Part shown: piece after piece, positions 1-9,900 of the stretch
Position numbering within the stretch: position 1 is the stretch's first letter
Layout of the letters: each line of letters opens with the position of its first letter
Assembly (NCBI RefSeq): GCF_004295795.1
Contig: NZ_SEBR01000016.1
Span: 1-64,000, forward strand
Source: Flavobacterium sp.
Lineage (GTDB): Bacteria; Bacteroidota; Bacteroidia; Flavobacteriales; Flavobacteriaceae
DNA length: 64,000 nucleotides
Direction: 5' to 3'
The notes under the pieces: generated by a model
Seen by the model: the letters and a program-made list of their open reading frames with translations, nothing else
Databases searched by the model: none
What the model was told of the DNA's origin: nothing
Made by a program: the position numbers and the translations under genes

Positions 1-495
1 CCGGCATTTGAGCGTTTTGGCGGGCACCTGACGTCTTGGAAATTCGCGGAATTAAAGGCTGTTTGAGCAACCCAAAAAGTTTCTCGTACCAAAAAAGTCT
101 CCGCGAGTTCCTTTAATTCCCGAATTTCCAAGGCTGTCAGGTCGACAAAATCTGTCGTGCCGCGAGCCTTTTTGTTACTTTTGCGGCGAGGCAAAAGTAA
201 GCCCCGCTGGCAGGCGACGAATCAAAATCAAAGCCTGCGGCAGCGCAGCTGCCGAAAAAAGCAAAATGAGCGAAGCTCATTTATTTAGGTTTCGAGAGCG
301 AGAAAAAGTTCCGGTTCCACAGGAAATGATGGAAAAAAGGAAAATTGTTTCATGGCGATCGTAGCCCGGATGCGGGCAAACTAGCCTTTTGCAGAAAAAA
401 CCAAGATTTTCTTGGTTTAAAACAGCGACCGCAGGAAGCTCGTTTTAAACTTTAGAAAAACCGGTTTTTGCAAAAAAGCTGGTGCCTGTCAGCCG
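1..495 (+). repeat. Long structured dispersed repeat, copy A
   Basis: This stretch without a gene matches 24922-25425 almost base for base over long runs and matches 22700-23371 in inverted orientation. It is modular. Positions 30-60 and 108-140 form a large imperfect inverted repeat. Then come a 10-bp stem around 173-198 (TTACTTTTGC pairing with GCAAAAGTAA), a CGGCAGC/GCTGCCG hairpin with a GCA loop near 238-254, an ATGAGC/GCTCAT hairpin with a GAA loop near 265-280, and a GTTTTAAA-type stem enclosing a conserved 17-18 nt loop near 415-450. The left end is cut by the window, so the full length is unknown. No protein is encoded. Confidence 0.85.
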
Positions 496-528
496 GAAAA
501 AGCTCCAAAAAAATCTTAATTTTGAAAA

Positions 529-714
529 ATGAAAAAACTTCCGGCACTACTGGTTTTGGGAAAAGGATTGTTACTCCTGGCAATCGGATCATTTTGTGCC
601 GTTTTCGAAATGGAAAGCGCAATTCCGCTTCTGGTGATTTCGGGGATCGTGATCGTGATTGCGCTTCTTCTGTTCGCTTTTCTTCCTGAAAAAAAAGACG
701 GAAATTACTTTTAA
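529..714 (+). CDS. Small two-helix membrane protein, unknown function
   Basis: This gene encodes 61 residues with a KK start, two hydrophobic segments (about residues 5-27 and 33-53) separated by a short FEMES turn, and a charged tail ending EKKDGNYF. It ends one base before rlmH, so the two are probably cotranscribed. A TAATTTTG -7-like box lies at 517-524, only four bases ahead of the ATG. The message would therefore be nearly leaderless, or the promoter mainly serves rlmH. I do not recognise a family. The repeat in front of it ends just before this promoter. Confidence 0.55.
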   Translation: MKKLPALLVLGKGLLLLAIGSFCAVFEMESAIPLLVISGIVIVIALLLFAFLPEKKDGNYF

Positions 715-715
715 G

Positions 716-1189
716 ATGAACATAAAGCTGCTCGCCATCGGCAAGACCGACAATAAGGAACTCCAGAAACTCATAGACGAATATTCAAAACGGCTGTCGT
801 TTTACATCAAGTTCGAGCTCGAGATCATCGCCGATATCAAGAATGTCAAGAATTTGTCCGAAAGCCAACAGAAGGAAAAGGAAGGCGAATTGATCATGGC
901 GAAAATTGCGTCCCAAGACCAATTGATTTTGCTCGACGAAAACGGCAAATCGTTCTCGAGTGTCGGTTTTTCCCAGGAATTGCAAAAGAAAATGAACTCC
1001 GGAATCAAGACTTTGGTGTTCGTCATTGGCGGCCCATACGGTTTTTCGGATGCTATTTATACCAAGGCAAGCGGCAAGATCTCGCTATCGGCCATGACTT
1101 TTTCGCATCAGATGGTACGTCTGTTTTTCGTGGAGCAGCTTTATCGCGGATTTACGATCTTGAAGGGCGAACCTTATCATCATTCTTAG
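716..1189 (+). CDS. rlmH: 23S rRNA pseudouridine-1915 N3-methyltransferase RlmH
   Basis: The 157-aa product has the usual length of RlmH (SPOUT class), which methylates pseudouridine 1915 in helix 69 of 23S rRNA using SAM. The SAM-binding knot is visible as FVIGGPYGF, followed by the conserved C-terminal LSAMTFSHQMVRLFF, EQLYRGF and the final GEPYHH. The ATG at 716 was chosen because it gives the family N-terminus MNIKLLAIGKT; the frame stays open upstream to 659, but that part is inside the preceding small gene. It follows the 61-aa membrane protein by one base. Confidence 0.96.
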   Translation: MNIKLLAIGKTDNKELQKLIDEYSKRLSFYIKFELEIIADIKNVKNLSESQQKEKEGELIMAKIASQDQLILLDENGKSFSSVGFSQELQKKMNSGIKTLVFVIGGPYGFSDAIYTKASGKISLSAMTFSHQMVRLFFVEQLYRGFTILKGEPYHHS

Positions 1190-1228
1190 TGGCAGTAGCA
1201 GTGGCAGTGGCAGTAGCAGTGGCAGTGA
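1188..1228 (+). repeat. Hexamer-type microsatellite (GGCAGT/AGCAGT)
   Basis: Directly after the rlmH stop, about seven units alternating between GGCAGT and AGCAGT are followed by degenerate CAGT units to about 1260. It is non-coding on either strand as far as can be seen. Confidence 0.8.
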
Positions 1229-1369
1229 CAGAAAAAGCAGTTGCAGTTTGTGGAAAGCAGTGTTGTAAATTGATACGGACGTTACGTGAGGCGTCATTTG
1301 GGCGTTACGGCGGCTGATTTTTACACAACTACTGGCTCCTATCGCTTTTTGGCTCTTCAACTGCTTTCG

Positions 1370-1456
1370 GAGCCGCCGTCGGGCTGCAGCCACTCGCTTT
1401 TGTCCAGCTTTTCGGGCTGGCCAAAGAGCTTAGACAAAGGCAGCATCCCTAACGCA
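1370..1456 (+). repeat. Dispersed repeat family 2, copy 1
   Basis: This 85-bp element begins GCCGCCGTCGGGCT and contains a CCAGC/GCTGG hairpin nested within TTTGTC/GACAAA arms. A close copy lies at 44617-44706 in the same orientation. The last bases run into the 3' end of folP, whose stop codon lies at 1449-1451 on the other strand. It could act as a bidirectional end-of-gene structure, but there is no clear T-run. Confidence 0.7.
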
Positions 1457-2291
1457 AACCCATGGCCGTTTCGAAAATCCTCACGGTTTCCATTGCCTCT
1501 TTCACGTCGTGAACCCTTAGGACCTTCGCTCCTTTCGAAACTGCAATAGTGTTTAATACAGTTGTCCCGTTCAGGGCTTCTTCGGCTTTGGTTTCCAGCA
1601 ACTTGTAAATCATCGACTTTCTTGAAATCCCGACTAGAAGCGGCAATTCGAGAATTTCGAAAAGCTCAAGTTTGTGCAGCAGCTCATAGTTTTGGGAAAG
1701 TGTTTTCGAGAATCCGAAACCCGGATCGACGATGATGTCGTTTATCCCCAATTTTCTGGCCTTTTCGATCCTTTCTGAGAAATAGAACAAAATGTCCTTG
1801 ACCAAATCGTTATATTGGGTGAATTGTTGCATCGTCTTAGGCGTTCCTCTCATGTGCATCATAATGTAAGGCGCCTGGAATTCGGCTATGACGTCGAACA
1901 TGAAATCGTCCAGCCAACCCGCTGAGATATCGTTGATAAGTGCCGCGCCGGTTTCCAGACAGGCGCGCGCCACGCCAGAGCGGAAAGTGTCGATCGACAG
2001 CAAGGCGTCCGGGAATTCCTTCAGCAGTGTTTCGATTGCCGGCAGCAGTCGTGTTTTTTCTTCGTCGGGTGTCACGAAATCGGCGCCGGGACGAGAGGAA
2101 TATCCGCCGAGATCGATGAAAGTCGCGCCCTGCGAAAGTATTTTATCGGCTTGACCGAGCAAATCTTTGTCTGATTTGTACTTTCCGCCGTCGAAAAAAG
2201 AATCGGGCGTCACGTTCAAAATGCCCATCACCTTGATGCGCGACAGATCGACGAGATTTCCTTTGCAGTTGATTGTCATTGGGTTATACAT
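1449..2291 (-). CDS. folP: Dihydropteroate synthase
   Basis: This enzyme condenses 6-hydroxymethyl-dihydropterin diphosphate with p-aminobenzoate in folate synthesis and is the sulfonamide target. The 280-aa frame shows the classic TIM-barrel signatures in order: MGILNVTPDSFFDGGKY, DLGGYSSRPGA, LLSIDTF, LINDISAG, MMHMRGTP, IVDPGFGFSK and VGISRKSMIY. A second in-frame start at 2279 (MTINCKGN) fits the family N-terminus slightly better. It is divergent from the DUF1599 gene with about 85 bp between them, a pairing common in flavobacteria. Confidence 0.96.
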   Translation of the reverse strand: MYNPMTINCKGNLVDLSRIKVMGILNVTPDSFFDGGKYKSDKDLLGQADKILSQGATFIDLGGYSSRPGADFVTPDEEKTRLLPAIETLLKEFPDALLSIDTFRSGVARACLETGAALINDISAGWLDDFMFDVIAEFQAPYIMMHMRGTPKTMQQFTQYNDLVKDILFYFSERIEKARKLGINDIIVDPGFGFSKTLSQNYELLHKLELFEILELPLLVGISRKSMIYKLLETKAEEALNGTTVLNTIAVSKGAKVLRVHDVKEAMETVRIFETAMGLR

Positions 2292-2375
2292 TTAATAGCA
2301 AGACGCTGGCTTTTGGCTCGGCTCACTTTGAAATAATTTTCTACTTTTGGGACATTGCAAACAAATATACAGCTA

Positions 2376-2915
2376 ATGCCCAATACGTCTCAGGAATACG
2401 ACCAAGTGATCGCGTCGTGCCGCTCGCTTTTCATCAATAAGATGACCGATTACGGAAGTGCGTGGCGCATTTTGAGACTGCCTTCGCTAACCGACCAGAT
2501 TTTCATAAAGGCGCAAAGGATCAGGAGTTTGCAGGAAAATTCAGTGCGCAAGGTCGATGAAGGCGAAGCTGCGGAATTCGTCGGGATCATCAATTATTCG
2601 ATCATGGCCTTGATCCAGTTGGATTTGGGCGTGGCCGATCAACCCGACCTCGATACCGATAAAGCCACCGAACTTTACGACAAATATGTGCATGCGACCA
2701 AATCGCTCATGGAAGCCAAAAACCACGATTATGGCGAGGCCTGGCGCGAAATGCGGGTGAGTTCGCTTACCGATCTGATCTTGCAGAAACTTCTTCGGGT
2801 CAAACAAATCGAGGACAACAAAGGAAGAACGCTGGTTTCGGAAGGAATCGACGCCAATTACCAGGATATGGTCAACTATGCGGTTTTCGCGTTGATCCAC
2901 ATGTCTGCCAAATAA
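2376..2915 (+). CDS. DUF1599 domain protein
   Basis: The 179-aa protein consists of two similar halves, each with the pattern KMTDYGSAWR / KNHDYGEAWR followed by SLTDxIxxKxxRxxxxE, as in DUF1599 (a family suggested to be nucleotide-modification associated). The ATG at 2376 is preferred over the TTG at 2355 because a TACTTTTG -7 box lies at 2342-2349, leaving a short leader. It starts a co-directional set (DoxX-like protein, small membrane protein, thioredoxin, tpiA). The biochemical role is not established. Confidence 0.8.
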   Translation: MPNTSQEYDQVIASCRSLFINKMTDYGSAWRILRLPSLTDQIFIKAQRIRSLQENSVRKVDEGEAAEFVGIINYSIMALIQLDLGVADQPDLDTDKATELYDKYVHATKSLMEAKNHDYGEAWREMRVSSLTDLILQKLLRVKQIEDNKGRTLVSEGIDANYQDMVNYAVFALIHMSAK

Positions 2916-2936
2916 AACAACTGCCAAACAACGACA

Positions 2937-4040
2937 ATGAAAAACGTAATTACCCAGATTTCACGCGTGCTCGTAGGAGTGCTTTTTATCATTTCGGGAC
3001 TGATCAAACTCAACGATCCCGTAGGTTTCGGATACAAACTCGAGGAATATTTCAGCGAGGAAGTGCTCAATTTGCCATTTCTGACGCCACTGGCTTTGCC
3101 GATCGCAGTTTTTGTCGTGATTTTTGAAGTCGTTTTGGGCGTGATGCTGCTTTTCGGATTCAAGCGAAAATTCACGATATGGAGTTTGTTGCTCATGATC
3201 GTATTTTTTACTTTCCTCACTTTTTACTCGGCGTTCTTCAACAAAGTCACAGATTGCGGCTGTTTTGGAGACGCTCTGAAACTCACGCCTTGGCAGTCTT
3301 TCTACAAAGATCTCGCGCTTCTCGTGTTGATCGCGATTTTGTTCGTGAACCAGAAACTGATCAGGCCATTTTTGTCCAAAGGCCTTACCAATGCCGTGGT
3401 CGCGGTGAGTTTCGCACTTTGCTGCTTCATGGGATATTGGGTTCTGAACCATTTGCCTATCAAGGATTTCCGCGCTTACAAGGTGGGAAACAACATCGAG
3501 AAAGGCATGGAATTTCCTCAAGGCGCCGAGAAATCCAAAGTAGAGATGGTTTTCGTATATGAAGTAAAAGGCCAAAAGAAGGAATTCGGTGAAAACGATT
3601 TGATGAACCTTCCGGCAGATGCGAAGTTCGTTGAACGCGTCGACAAAGTGATATCACAAGGTTACGTGCCACCAATCCATGATTTTTCCATGGAATTGGA
3701 CGGATCGGACTACAAGGATGAACTTCTGAAAGAGCCCAAATTGCTGGTTTTCGTGGCTTACGATCTCAAGAAATCAAGCGAAGAAGGCATGTCGGCATTG
3801 GAAGGAATCGCCAAAAAAGCCAAGTCAAAAGGCTATAAAGTCATTATGATGACCGCCGGACTCGAGGACGAAATCGCCAATTCGAAGAAAAAATACGGGC
3901 ACACGTTCGATTATTATTTCTGCGATGCCACAACATTGAAGACGATAGAGCGCGCCAATCCAAGTTTGGTGATCATCCAAAACGGAACGATCGCACAAAA
4001 GTTGCATTGGAAAGACGCCGATGCGCTAAAACTCGATTAA
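2937..4040 (+). CDS. DoxX/MauE-like membrane protein with thioredoxin-like C-terminus (BT_3928 family)
   Basis: In this 367-aa protein the N-terminal half has four to five hydrophobic segments and a DoxX/MauE-like layout (SGLIKLNDP after the first helix, then a cytoplasmic DCGCFGD motif near residues 104-110). The C-terminal part (about 240-365) resembles a thioredoxin fold (LLVFVAYDL, VIMMTAG, PSLVIIQNGTI) but lacks a CxxC pair. By family knowledge such proteins are membrane redox-type modules; the substrate is unknown. It lies 21 bp after the DUF1599 gene and upstream of a TlpA-like thioredoxin, which supports a redox role by context. Confidence 0.8.
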   Translation: MKNVITQISRVLVGVLFIISGLIKLNDPVGFGYKLEEYFSEEVLNLPFLTPLALPIAVFVVIFEVVLGVMLLFGFKRKFTIWSLLLMIVFFTFLTFYSAFFNKVTDCGCFGDALKLTPWQSFYKDLALLVLIAILFVNQKLIRPFLSKGLTNAVVAVSFALCCFMGYWVLNHLPIKDFRAYKVGNNIEKGMEFPQGAEKSKVEMVFVYEVKGQKKEFGENDLMNLPADAKFVERVDKVISQGYVPPIHDFSMELDGSDYKDELLKEPKLLVFVAYDLKKSSEEGMSALEGIAKKAKSKGYKVIMMTAGLEDEIANSKKKYGHTFDYYFCDATTLKTIERANPSLVIIQNGTIAQKLHWKDADALKLD

Positions 4041-4069
4041 ATTTGTATTTTGCCAAAAATTAGCCCCTT

Positions 4070-4354
4070 ATGTTCAAGGAAGAGAAAAAGAAATCTTATC
4101 GTATAATTGCGATCTGCGCCTTGGTTTTCCTCCTTGGATTTTTTCTGAGAGACTGGATTTCGATCAAGGAAGATCCGTTTCCCGGAAATACTTTCTATAT
4201 AATCACGGGCAATCTCTTCATGGCGTGTTCGGTAATCGTTTTTGCGTTCATGGTCAGAAAGATCTACCGGATAAGGATAAAGGAAAAACGCAAGAAATCA
4301 GGATCGAAAGTCGTTTTCCTGGACGAGAATGAGGGCCGACGGAAATCGTCCTGA
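4070..4354 (+). CDS. Small two-TM membrane protein, unknown function
   Basis: This gene encodes 94 residues with a lysine-rich start (MFKEEKKKSYR), hydrophobic segments at about 11-27 and 41-63, and a strongly basic tail (RIRIKEKRKKSGSK). The fold is that of a small inner-membrane protein with both termini in the cytoplasm. A TAAATTTG -7 box at 4038-4045 overlaps the stop of the gene before, so it may also have its own promoter. No family was recognised. Confidence 0.7.
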   Translation: MFKEEKKKSYRIIAICALVFLLGFFLRDWISIKEDPFPGNTFYIITGNLFMACSVIVFAFMVRKIYRIRIKEKRKKSGSKVVFLDENEGRRKSS

Positions 4355-4514
4355 AACGAATGGTCCGCATTGGTAATCGAGACTTAATCTTTGAACCGCG
4401 GCACTTCTGAATATTATCGTTTATTTGGGAATCTTTGTATTTTCGTGAAATTACCTTTGTGGACAAACTCCGGACAGTCACGTTGAGCGATGGTCCCGAA
4501 AAAATCCGAATCAC

Positions 4515-5015
4515 ATGAAAAAAATAATGATGGCCATCGTCCTGGCCGGAATCTTCGCTTGTTCGAACGCACAGAAATCTGAATTTTCGAAGGAAAGCCT
4601 TTCCCAACCTTTGGCGACTTTGAGCGATGCGTCAAGCAATCTGTCTGAAATCCTCAAAAAACACAACGGAAAAACCACCGTTATCGAGATTTGGGCTTCG
4701 TGGTGCGGCGATTGCGTAAAAGCCATGCCGAAACTCAAGGATTTGCAGCAAAAACATCCCGAAGTCGATTATGTGTTCATCTCGATGGACAAGGCCAAAG
4801 ACAAATGGGAAAACGGCATCGCCAAGCACGAACTCAAAGGCGACCATTATTGGGCAACCGACGGCATGAAGGGAAAATTTGGGCAATCCATCGACCTCGA
4901 CTGGATTCCGAGATATATCATTGTGGACAAAAAAGGGAAAATCGCGACTTACCGCGCCATCGAAACCGATTTTGAAAGCATGGACAAAACGCTTAACCAA
5001 CTAAAATCGAAATGA
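4515..5015 (+). CDS. TlpA-like periplasmic thiol-disulfide oxidoreductase
   Basis: The 166-aa protein has an N-terminal signal (MKKIMMAIVLAGIFAC) that may be lipid-modified at the Cys after IFA. The thioredoxin-like fold carries an active-site WASWCGDC motif near residues 60-66 and a cis-Pro region DLDWIPRYIIVD near 140. By family it reduces or isomerises disulfides in the periplasm, for example in cytochrome c maturation. Its stop overlaps the tpiA start by 4 bp (ATGA), so the two are translationally coupled. Confidence 0.87.
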   Translation: MKKIMMAIVLAGIFACSNAQKSEFSKESLSQPLATLSDASSNLSEILKKHNGKTTVIEIWASWCGDCVKAMPKLKDLQQKHPEVDYVFISMDKAKDKWENGIAKHELKGDHYWATDGMKGKFGQSIDLDWIPRYIIVDKKGKIATYRAIETDFESMDKTLNQLKSK

Positions 5016-5764
5016 GACAAAAAATCGTTGCCGGCAACTGGAAAATGAACAAGAATGCCGAGGAAACAGAAGACTTACTGAACGAACTGATCGAAAAACT
5101 TCCTACAGACGTAGAAGCCCAATTCGTGGTCGCTCCTACTTTCGTCAATCTGGTGTCGGCTGTACAACACCTTGAGTTCACCAATATCGCCGTGGCCGCG
5201 CAAAATATGCATCAGGCTGAAAATGGCGCTTACACCGGCGAGATTTCAGCCGACATGTTAAAAAGCATCGGTGTGGAAACCGTAATCCTTGGGCATTCCG
5301 AACGAAGAAGCCATTTCGGGGAAACCGACGCCATCATCGCGGCGAAGACATCGGCAGCGTTGAAAAACGACATGACCGTGATTTTTTGCTTCGGGGAAGA
5401 ATTGCAGGACAGAAAGGACGAAAACCATTTCAAAGTTGTGGAAACGCAATTGAACGACGGACTTTTCCAGATCGATTCGAAAGATTGGGACAAGATCATT
5501 CTGGCTTATGAACCGGTTTGGGCGATCGGTACGGGCGAAACCGCTTCTCCCGATCAGGCGCAGGAAATGCATGCTTTTATCCGCGAGACGGTAAAGAACA
5601 AATTCGGTGGTGAAATTGCCGAAAACGTTTCGATCCTTTACGGCGGAAGCGTAAAACCTGACAATGCGAAAGAAATTTTTTCAAAACCAGATGTAGACGG
5701 TGGACTTATTGGCGGAGCTGCGCTGAAAGCCGATGATTTTGCCGCAATCGCATCGGCTATATAA
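5012..5764 (+). CDS. tpiA: Triosephosphate isomerase
   Basis: This glycolytic enzyme interconverts dihydroxyacetone phosphate and glyceraldehyde-3-phosphate. The 250-aa product has normal length and all key motifs: GNWKMN (catalytic Lys), GHSERR (catalytic His), YEPVWAIGTG (catalytic Glu plus mobile loop), and GGSVKPDN with GLIGGAAL (phosphate binding). It starts inside the stop of the TlpA-like gene (ATGA overlap), and a TPR gene follows 8 bp later, so it sits in an operon. Confidence 0.97.
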   Translation: MRQKIVAGNWKMNKNAEETEDLLNELIEKLPTDVEAQFVVAPTFVNLVSAVQHLEFTNIAVAAQNMHQAENGAYTGEISADMLKSIGVETVILGHSERRSHFGETDAIIAAKTSAALKNDMTVIFCFGEELQDRKDENHFKVVETQLNDGLFQIDSKDWDKIILAYEPVWAIGTGETASPDQAQEMHAFIRETVKNKFGGEIAENVSILYGGSVKPDNAKEIFSKPDVDGGLIGGAALKADDFAAIASAI

Positions 5765-5772
5765 ACTAAAGT

Positions 5773-6423
5773 ATGGGAAAGGTCGCTTCGTTTTTTGCAT
5801 CGGTCATAATCGCTGCCATGAGTTATTGCTGCGTCGGGAATAAAGCCGAGGCAGACGATACGCAGCACTTGATTTCGTCCGAGGATAAACTAAGCGGCCT
5901 TCACCATTACCAACAGCGCATGAAGTTCAACGACGCCAAAGCCGAGTCTTTGTGTGCCAAAGGAAGCGCGTTTTTCGAAAAAGGCAATTTCGACGAAGCC
6001 AGACGCCATTTGCTCAAGGCGCTCGAACTCGAACCCCAGAATGCCGTAATCCTTACTACGTTAGGACATGTTTCTTACGAATCCGGAAGTTATTCCGATG
6101 CCATCGAATACTACAACCGCTCGCATATCATTTACGATCCGACGCAGTTGAATGCGGGAGTTCACTTGGGCCGAAGCTATTACCTCAACGGCGAATACGA
6201 AAAGTGCATTATCGTCTCCAAGCACACCGCGTCACAGACAAACGACGAGAAAAGCTACTACATGTCTTACTACAACATGACCAAGGCGCTGATAAAGCAG
6301 GGGAAATGCGAGGCTGCCGAACAGAGTTTCAAAAAAACCGAACCCGCGCTGAACAATTTCAAGGCACTCAAATCGAGAATCTACGTCTTGGAACACGAGC
6401 TCAAAAAATGCGCCCAGCGCTGA
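5773..6423 (+). CDS. Secreted tetratricopeptide repeat protein
   Basis: The 216-aa protein starts with a possible signal segment (about residues 5-22, with a Cys pair SYCCVG). From about residue 58 it has TPR repeats with the pattern GSAFFEKGNFDEARRHLLKALELEP, here noted only by position 63-87, then 91-125 and 127-160. TPRs mediate protein-protein contacts; no enzymatic domain is present. It follows tpiA by 8 bp and is probably its last operon partner. Confidence 0.75.
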   Translation: MGKVASFFASVIIAAMSYCCVGNKAEADDTQHLISSEDKLSGLHHYQQRMKFNDAKAESLCAKGSAFFEKGNFDEARRHLLKALELEPQNAVILTTLGHVSYESGSYSDAIEYYNRSHIIYDPTQLNAGVHLGRSYYLNGEYEKCIIVSKHTASQTNDEKSYYMSYYNMTKALIKQGKCEAAEQSFKKTEPALNNFKALKSRIYVLEHELKKCAQR

Positions 6424-6491
6424 AATCTTAACTTTTCTTTTATACTTTTGAGGAACGTTTGGGCGTTTCGCTTTCGCCCTAAATTCTGAAA

Positions 6492-6914
6492 ATGAAATAC
6501 TTACTCCTCTTTGCCTTGGCAATATTGGGTCAACTTGCGCATTCGCAGACCGATTCCCAATTGCGTTATGTCTCGAATTCCCGTCAGTTCTTTATGTGGA
6601 ACGAGCAAAAGCAGTCGTACGAACTCAAGGACAACGAAGAAGAACATTCGCTGATCGACATTCGCGAACAAGTCAACAAAAGCAACGGATACGCTGTAAT
6701 TTGTATGACAGATGACGGAAAAACGCGCATCTTTCACGGCAACATCACCAGTTTCCAATCTGAAAACGGAGAAAGCGTGTGGTCGTTGCGTTCCAAAATC
6801 CTCAAGAGCCGTATCGTGCTGAACGTCGAAAAGAAAACCCTCACTTATTCTTACGAGGCGAACGACGAGCGTTATATGAAAATCTTCGTTTTCAATCTGG
6901 AATTCACGCAGTAA
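6492..6914 (+). CDS. Hypothetical secreted protein
   Basis: The 140-aa product has an N-terminal signal peptide (MKYLLLFALAILGQLAHSQ) and no further membrane segment. The mature part is rich in charged residues and beta-type pattern (YAVICMTDDGKTRIFHG, SRIVLNVEKKTLTYSY). A TACTTTTG -7 box at 6443-6450 suggests it begins its own transcript. The family was not recognised. Confidence 0.6.
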   Translation: MKYLLLFALAILGQLAHSQTDSQLRYVSNSRQFFMWNEQKQSYELKDNEEEHSLIDIREQVNKSNGYAVICMTDDGKTRIFHGNITSFQSENGESVWSLRSKILKSRIVLNVEKKTLTYSYEANDERYMKIFVFNLEFTQ

Positions 6915-6953
6915 ACAAAACCGCAACATAACCACAACCTCAAATAACAAACT

Positions 6954-9900
6954 ATGCTAACACAACTATTTTCTTTTGGCAGAAAACGGACAATTCCCGT
7001 TTTTTTGTTTTTACTGCTGAGTTTTTCCACCGCGCTGCATTCGCAATATGCTGCCGAAAACCTCACTCCTACCCAAATCATCAAGGAAGGACTTTCGATG
7101 GAACAAGCGCCTGACGGCCGAATCTTCATAGCCGAACGCGGTGGAATCGTCAAAGTCTACCAAAACGGAACAGTTTCCACCGTATTTTCGGTAACGACGA
7201 CAACCAACAACGAGCAAGGCCTTTTGGGTTTGACACTGCATCCGAATTTCGCCACAAACGGTTACATCTATGTTTTCTATTCGATAATCGATGCCGGAAT
7301 CGTGCGCCATAGAATCGAGCGCGTCCAGGTCAATGCAGCAAACCAGGAATTGGGGCGACAGGAAATCCTTTTGCTCGAACCGATAGGCGGCGGATTCCAC
7401 AACGGAGGCGACCTAAAATTCTTCAACGGTTTCCTGTACATTACCGTCGGCGACAGCCAAAACAACCAGAACTCACAAAATCTCGACACTTACAAAGGGA
7501 AAATCCTGCGTGTGACCGAAGACGGATCGCCCGCGCCAGGAAATCCTTTCTATGGAAGCGGTTCCGTCCAAAGACAAAGCATTTGGGTGTACGGTTTCAG
7601 AAATCCTTGGCGCTTGGTCCCGAATGCGGTCGCCAACAAATTGTTCGTGCTCGACGTGGGAACTTCGTGGGAAGAAATAAACGAGATCTCGAACCCGCAA
7701 ATCCGCAATTACGGTTGGGGACATCCGCAAGGTGGAGACGGCATCCAAACCGAAACCAACTTGTTCACGAATCCGATTTTTACTTACGCAACGGGAAGTA
7801 TCGGCAATGCACTTACCAATGGCGTTCTGTACAATCCATCGATCATCAGATATCCGGCTTTGGCCAATAAGTTTATCATCAAGGATTATGTCAGAACGGA
7901 ACTGCGCCAGTTCGATTGGACGCAGCAACCCAATCCTGTCTCGACGGTTTTTTATGACTCGCCGAATCAGTTCGCCTTGGGAATGATGGTTGGAAACGAC
8001 GGCTATATCTATTATTGCAGCTACGGAAACAACGGCGATCTGATAAAACTCAATTACATTCAGGAAACCGCGCCCACGATCGTGAACCAGCCGGTTTCGC
8101 AAACGGTGATGGAAACCAACGCCGCGACTTTTACGATCGACGTCAGCGGAGCCGGACAAATCGGGTACCAATGGCAATTCAACGGATCGACTATTCCAGG
8201 AGCGAATTCAGCGACTTATTCGATTCCTTCGGTTGCAATGGCCAATGCCGGAAATTACACTTGTGTGGTTTCGAATGAAATCGGAAGTGTGACCTCGAGC
8301 ATTGCGCAATTGACCGTCACGCCTTTCAGCAACGTTCCGGCTGTCGAGATCACGTTGCCATTGCCGACACTGACTTGGAACCACGACGACGTGATCAATT
8401 TTTCTGCGACAGCATCTGACGTAGAAGACGGAAATCTACCCGAAAGCGCTTTCTCGTGGAGCATCGACCTTTTTCACGAAGACGTTCCCGGCGCAGGGCA
8501 TTCACATCCCGGAGCGAGCCCGTCTGGCGTAAGTTCAGGGACTTTCGTGGCGAACAATCAAGGTGAAAAAACACCGAACGTGTGGTACAGATTCACCGTA
8601 ACGGTCACTGACAGCAACGGTTTGACCGCAACTGATTTCGTCGACGTGCATCCGAATCTTGTCAACGTCACGGCGGCTAGTTCGCCAACGGGACTGACGC
8701 TGGAACTCAACCAGAAAACGGTTGTTGCGCCTGCGACAGCACAAGTCGTGGCGAATGCGACGTTCCAGACGTTGAACGCTCCGACGCCACAATTTGTCGG
8801 AAATACGCGATACGACTTCGATCATTGGCAACACGGCGGAGCGGCGAACCAGCTGTTTCAGGCACCGACATCGGGCGCAATCACCTACACCGCAATCTAC
8901 ACGGCCACCGATTTATCGCAAGCGCCGTATCAAGGCATTGTCGCCCAAATTCCGGGCGTTATTGAAGCCGAGAACTACGACATCGGGATCGGCGCGTTTT
9001 TCGACAGCAACGGAGGCGGCGACACCACTTACAGGCCTGGAGACGGCGTCGGGACGGAAGCTTGCAGTGAAGGCGGTTTCAACATCGGTTGGGTGGCAGC
9101 CGGCGAATGGTTGAAGTACACGGCGAATGTCAACACGACCGGAAATTACACGATAAACATGCGGATTTCTACACCAAACAACAATCGGACCTTGCATTTC
9201 GAGGTCGATGGCGTTAACGTGACGGGCGCGGTGAACATCCAGAATACGGGCGGTTTTCAGGCCTGGCAAACAGCTACGATCCAGAATCTTGCACTGACGC
9301 AAGGCATTCACGTCATCACGTTGTATTTTGACTCGGCCGATGTGAACGTCAACAAATTCGAATTCGTCTACACCGGAAACAACAATGCCGCGCCAACCGC
9401 CGATTTCGAGGCGAGTTCGCAACTGGTCTGCATTGGAACCGAAGTAACCTTTACGTCGGTTTCGTTCGGAACCATCGATACTTACCAATGGAATTTCGGA
9501 TTGGACGCGACTCCGGCCACGGCAACAGGAATCGGGCCGCACTCGGTAGTCTACACTTCCGAAGGTGAAAAAACCGTCACGCTTACCGCGACAAACGCCA
9601 TCGGAAGCAACACGAAAGTCGGCACGATCCAATCAAATACTTGCGAACAGACGCCGCAATCTCCTTACGGTGGCAGTCCGAAGGTTATTCCGGGTCGCGT
9701 TGAAATCGAAGAGTACGATCTTGACGGCGAAGGAATCGCCTATCACGACCTGAGCCAAGGCAACAACGGAAATGCTTTCCGCACGGACGATGTCGATCTC
9801 CAAGCCGCTTCCGAAGGCACTTTCAACGTCGGTTGGGTCGAAAACGGCGAATGGTTGGAGTACACGACTTTCGTATCGGAACACGGCGACTACAACATCA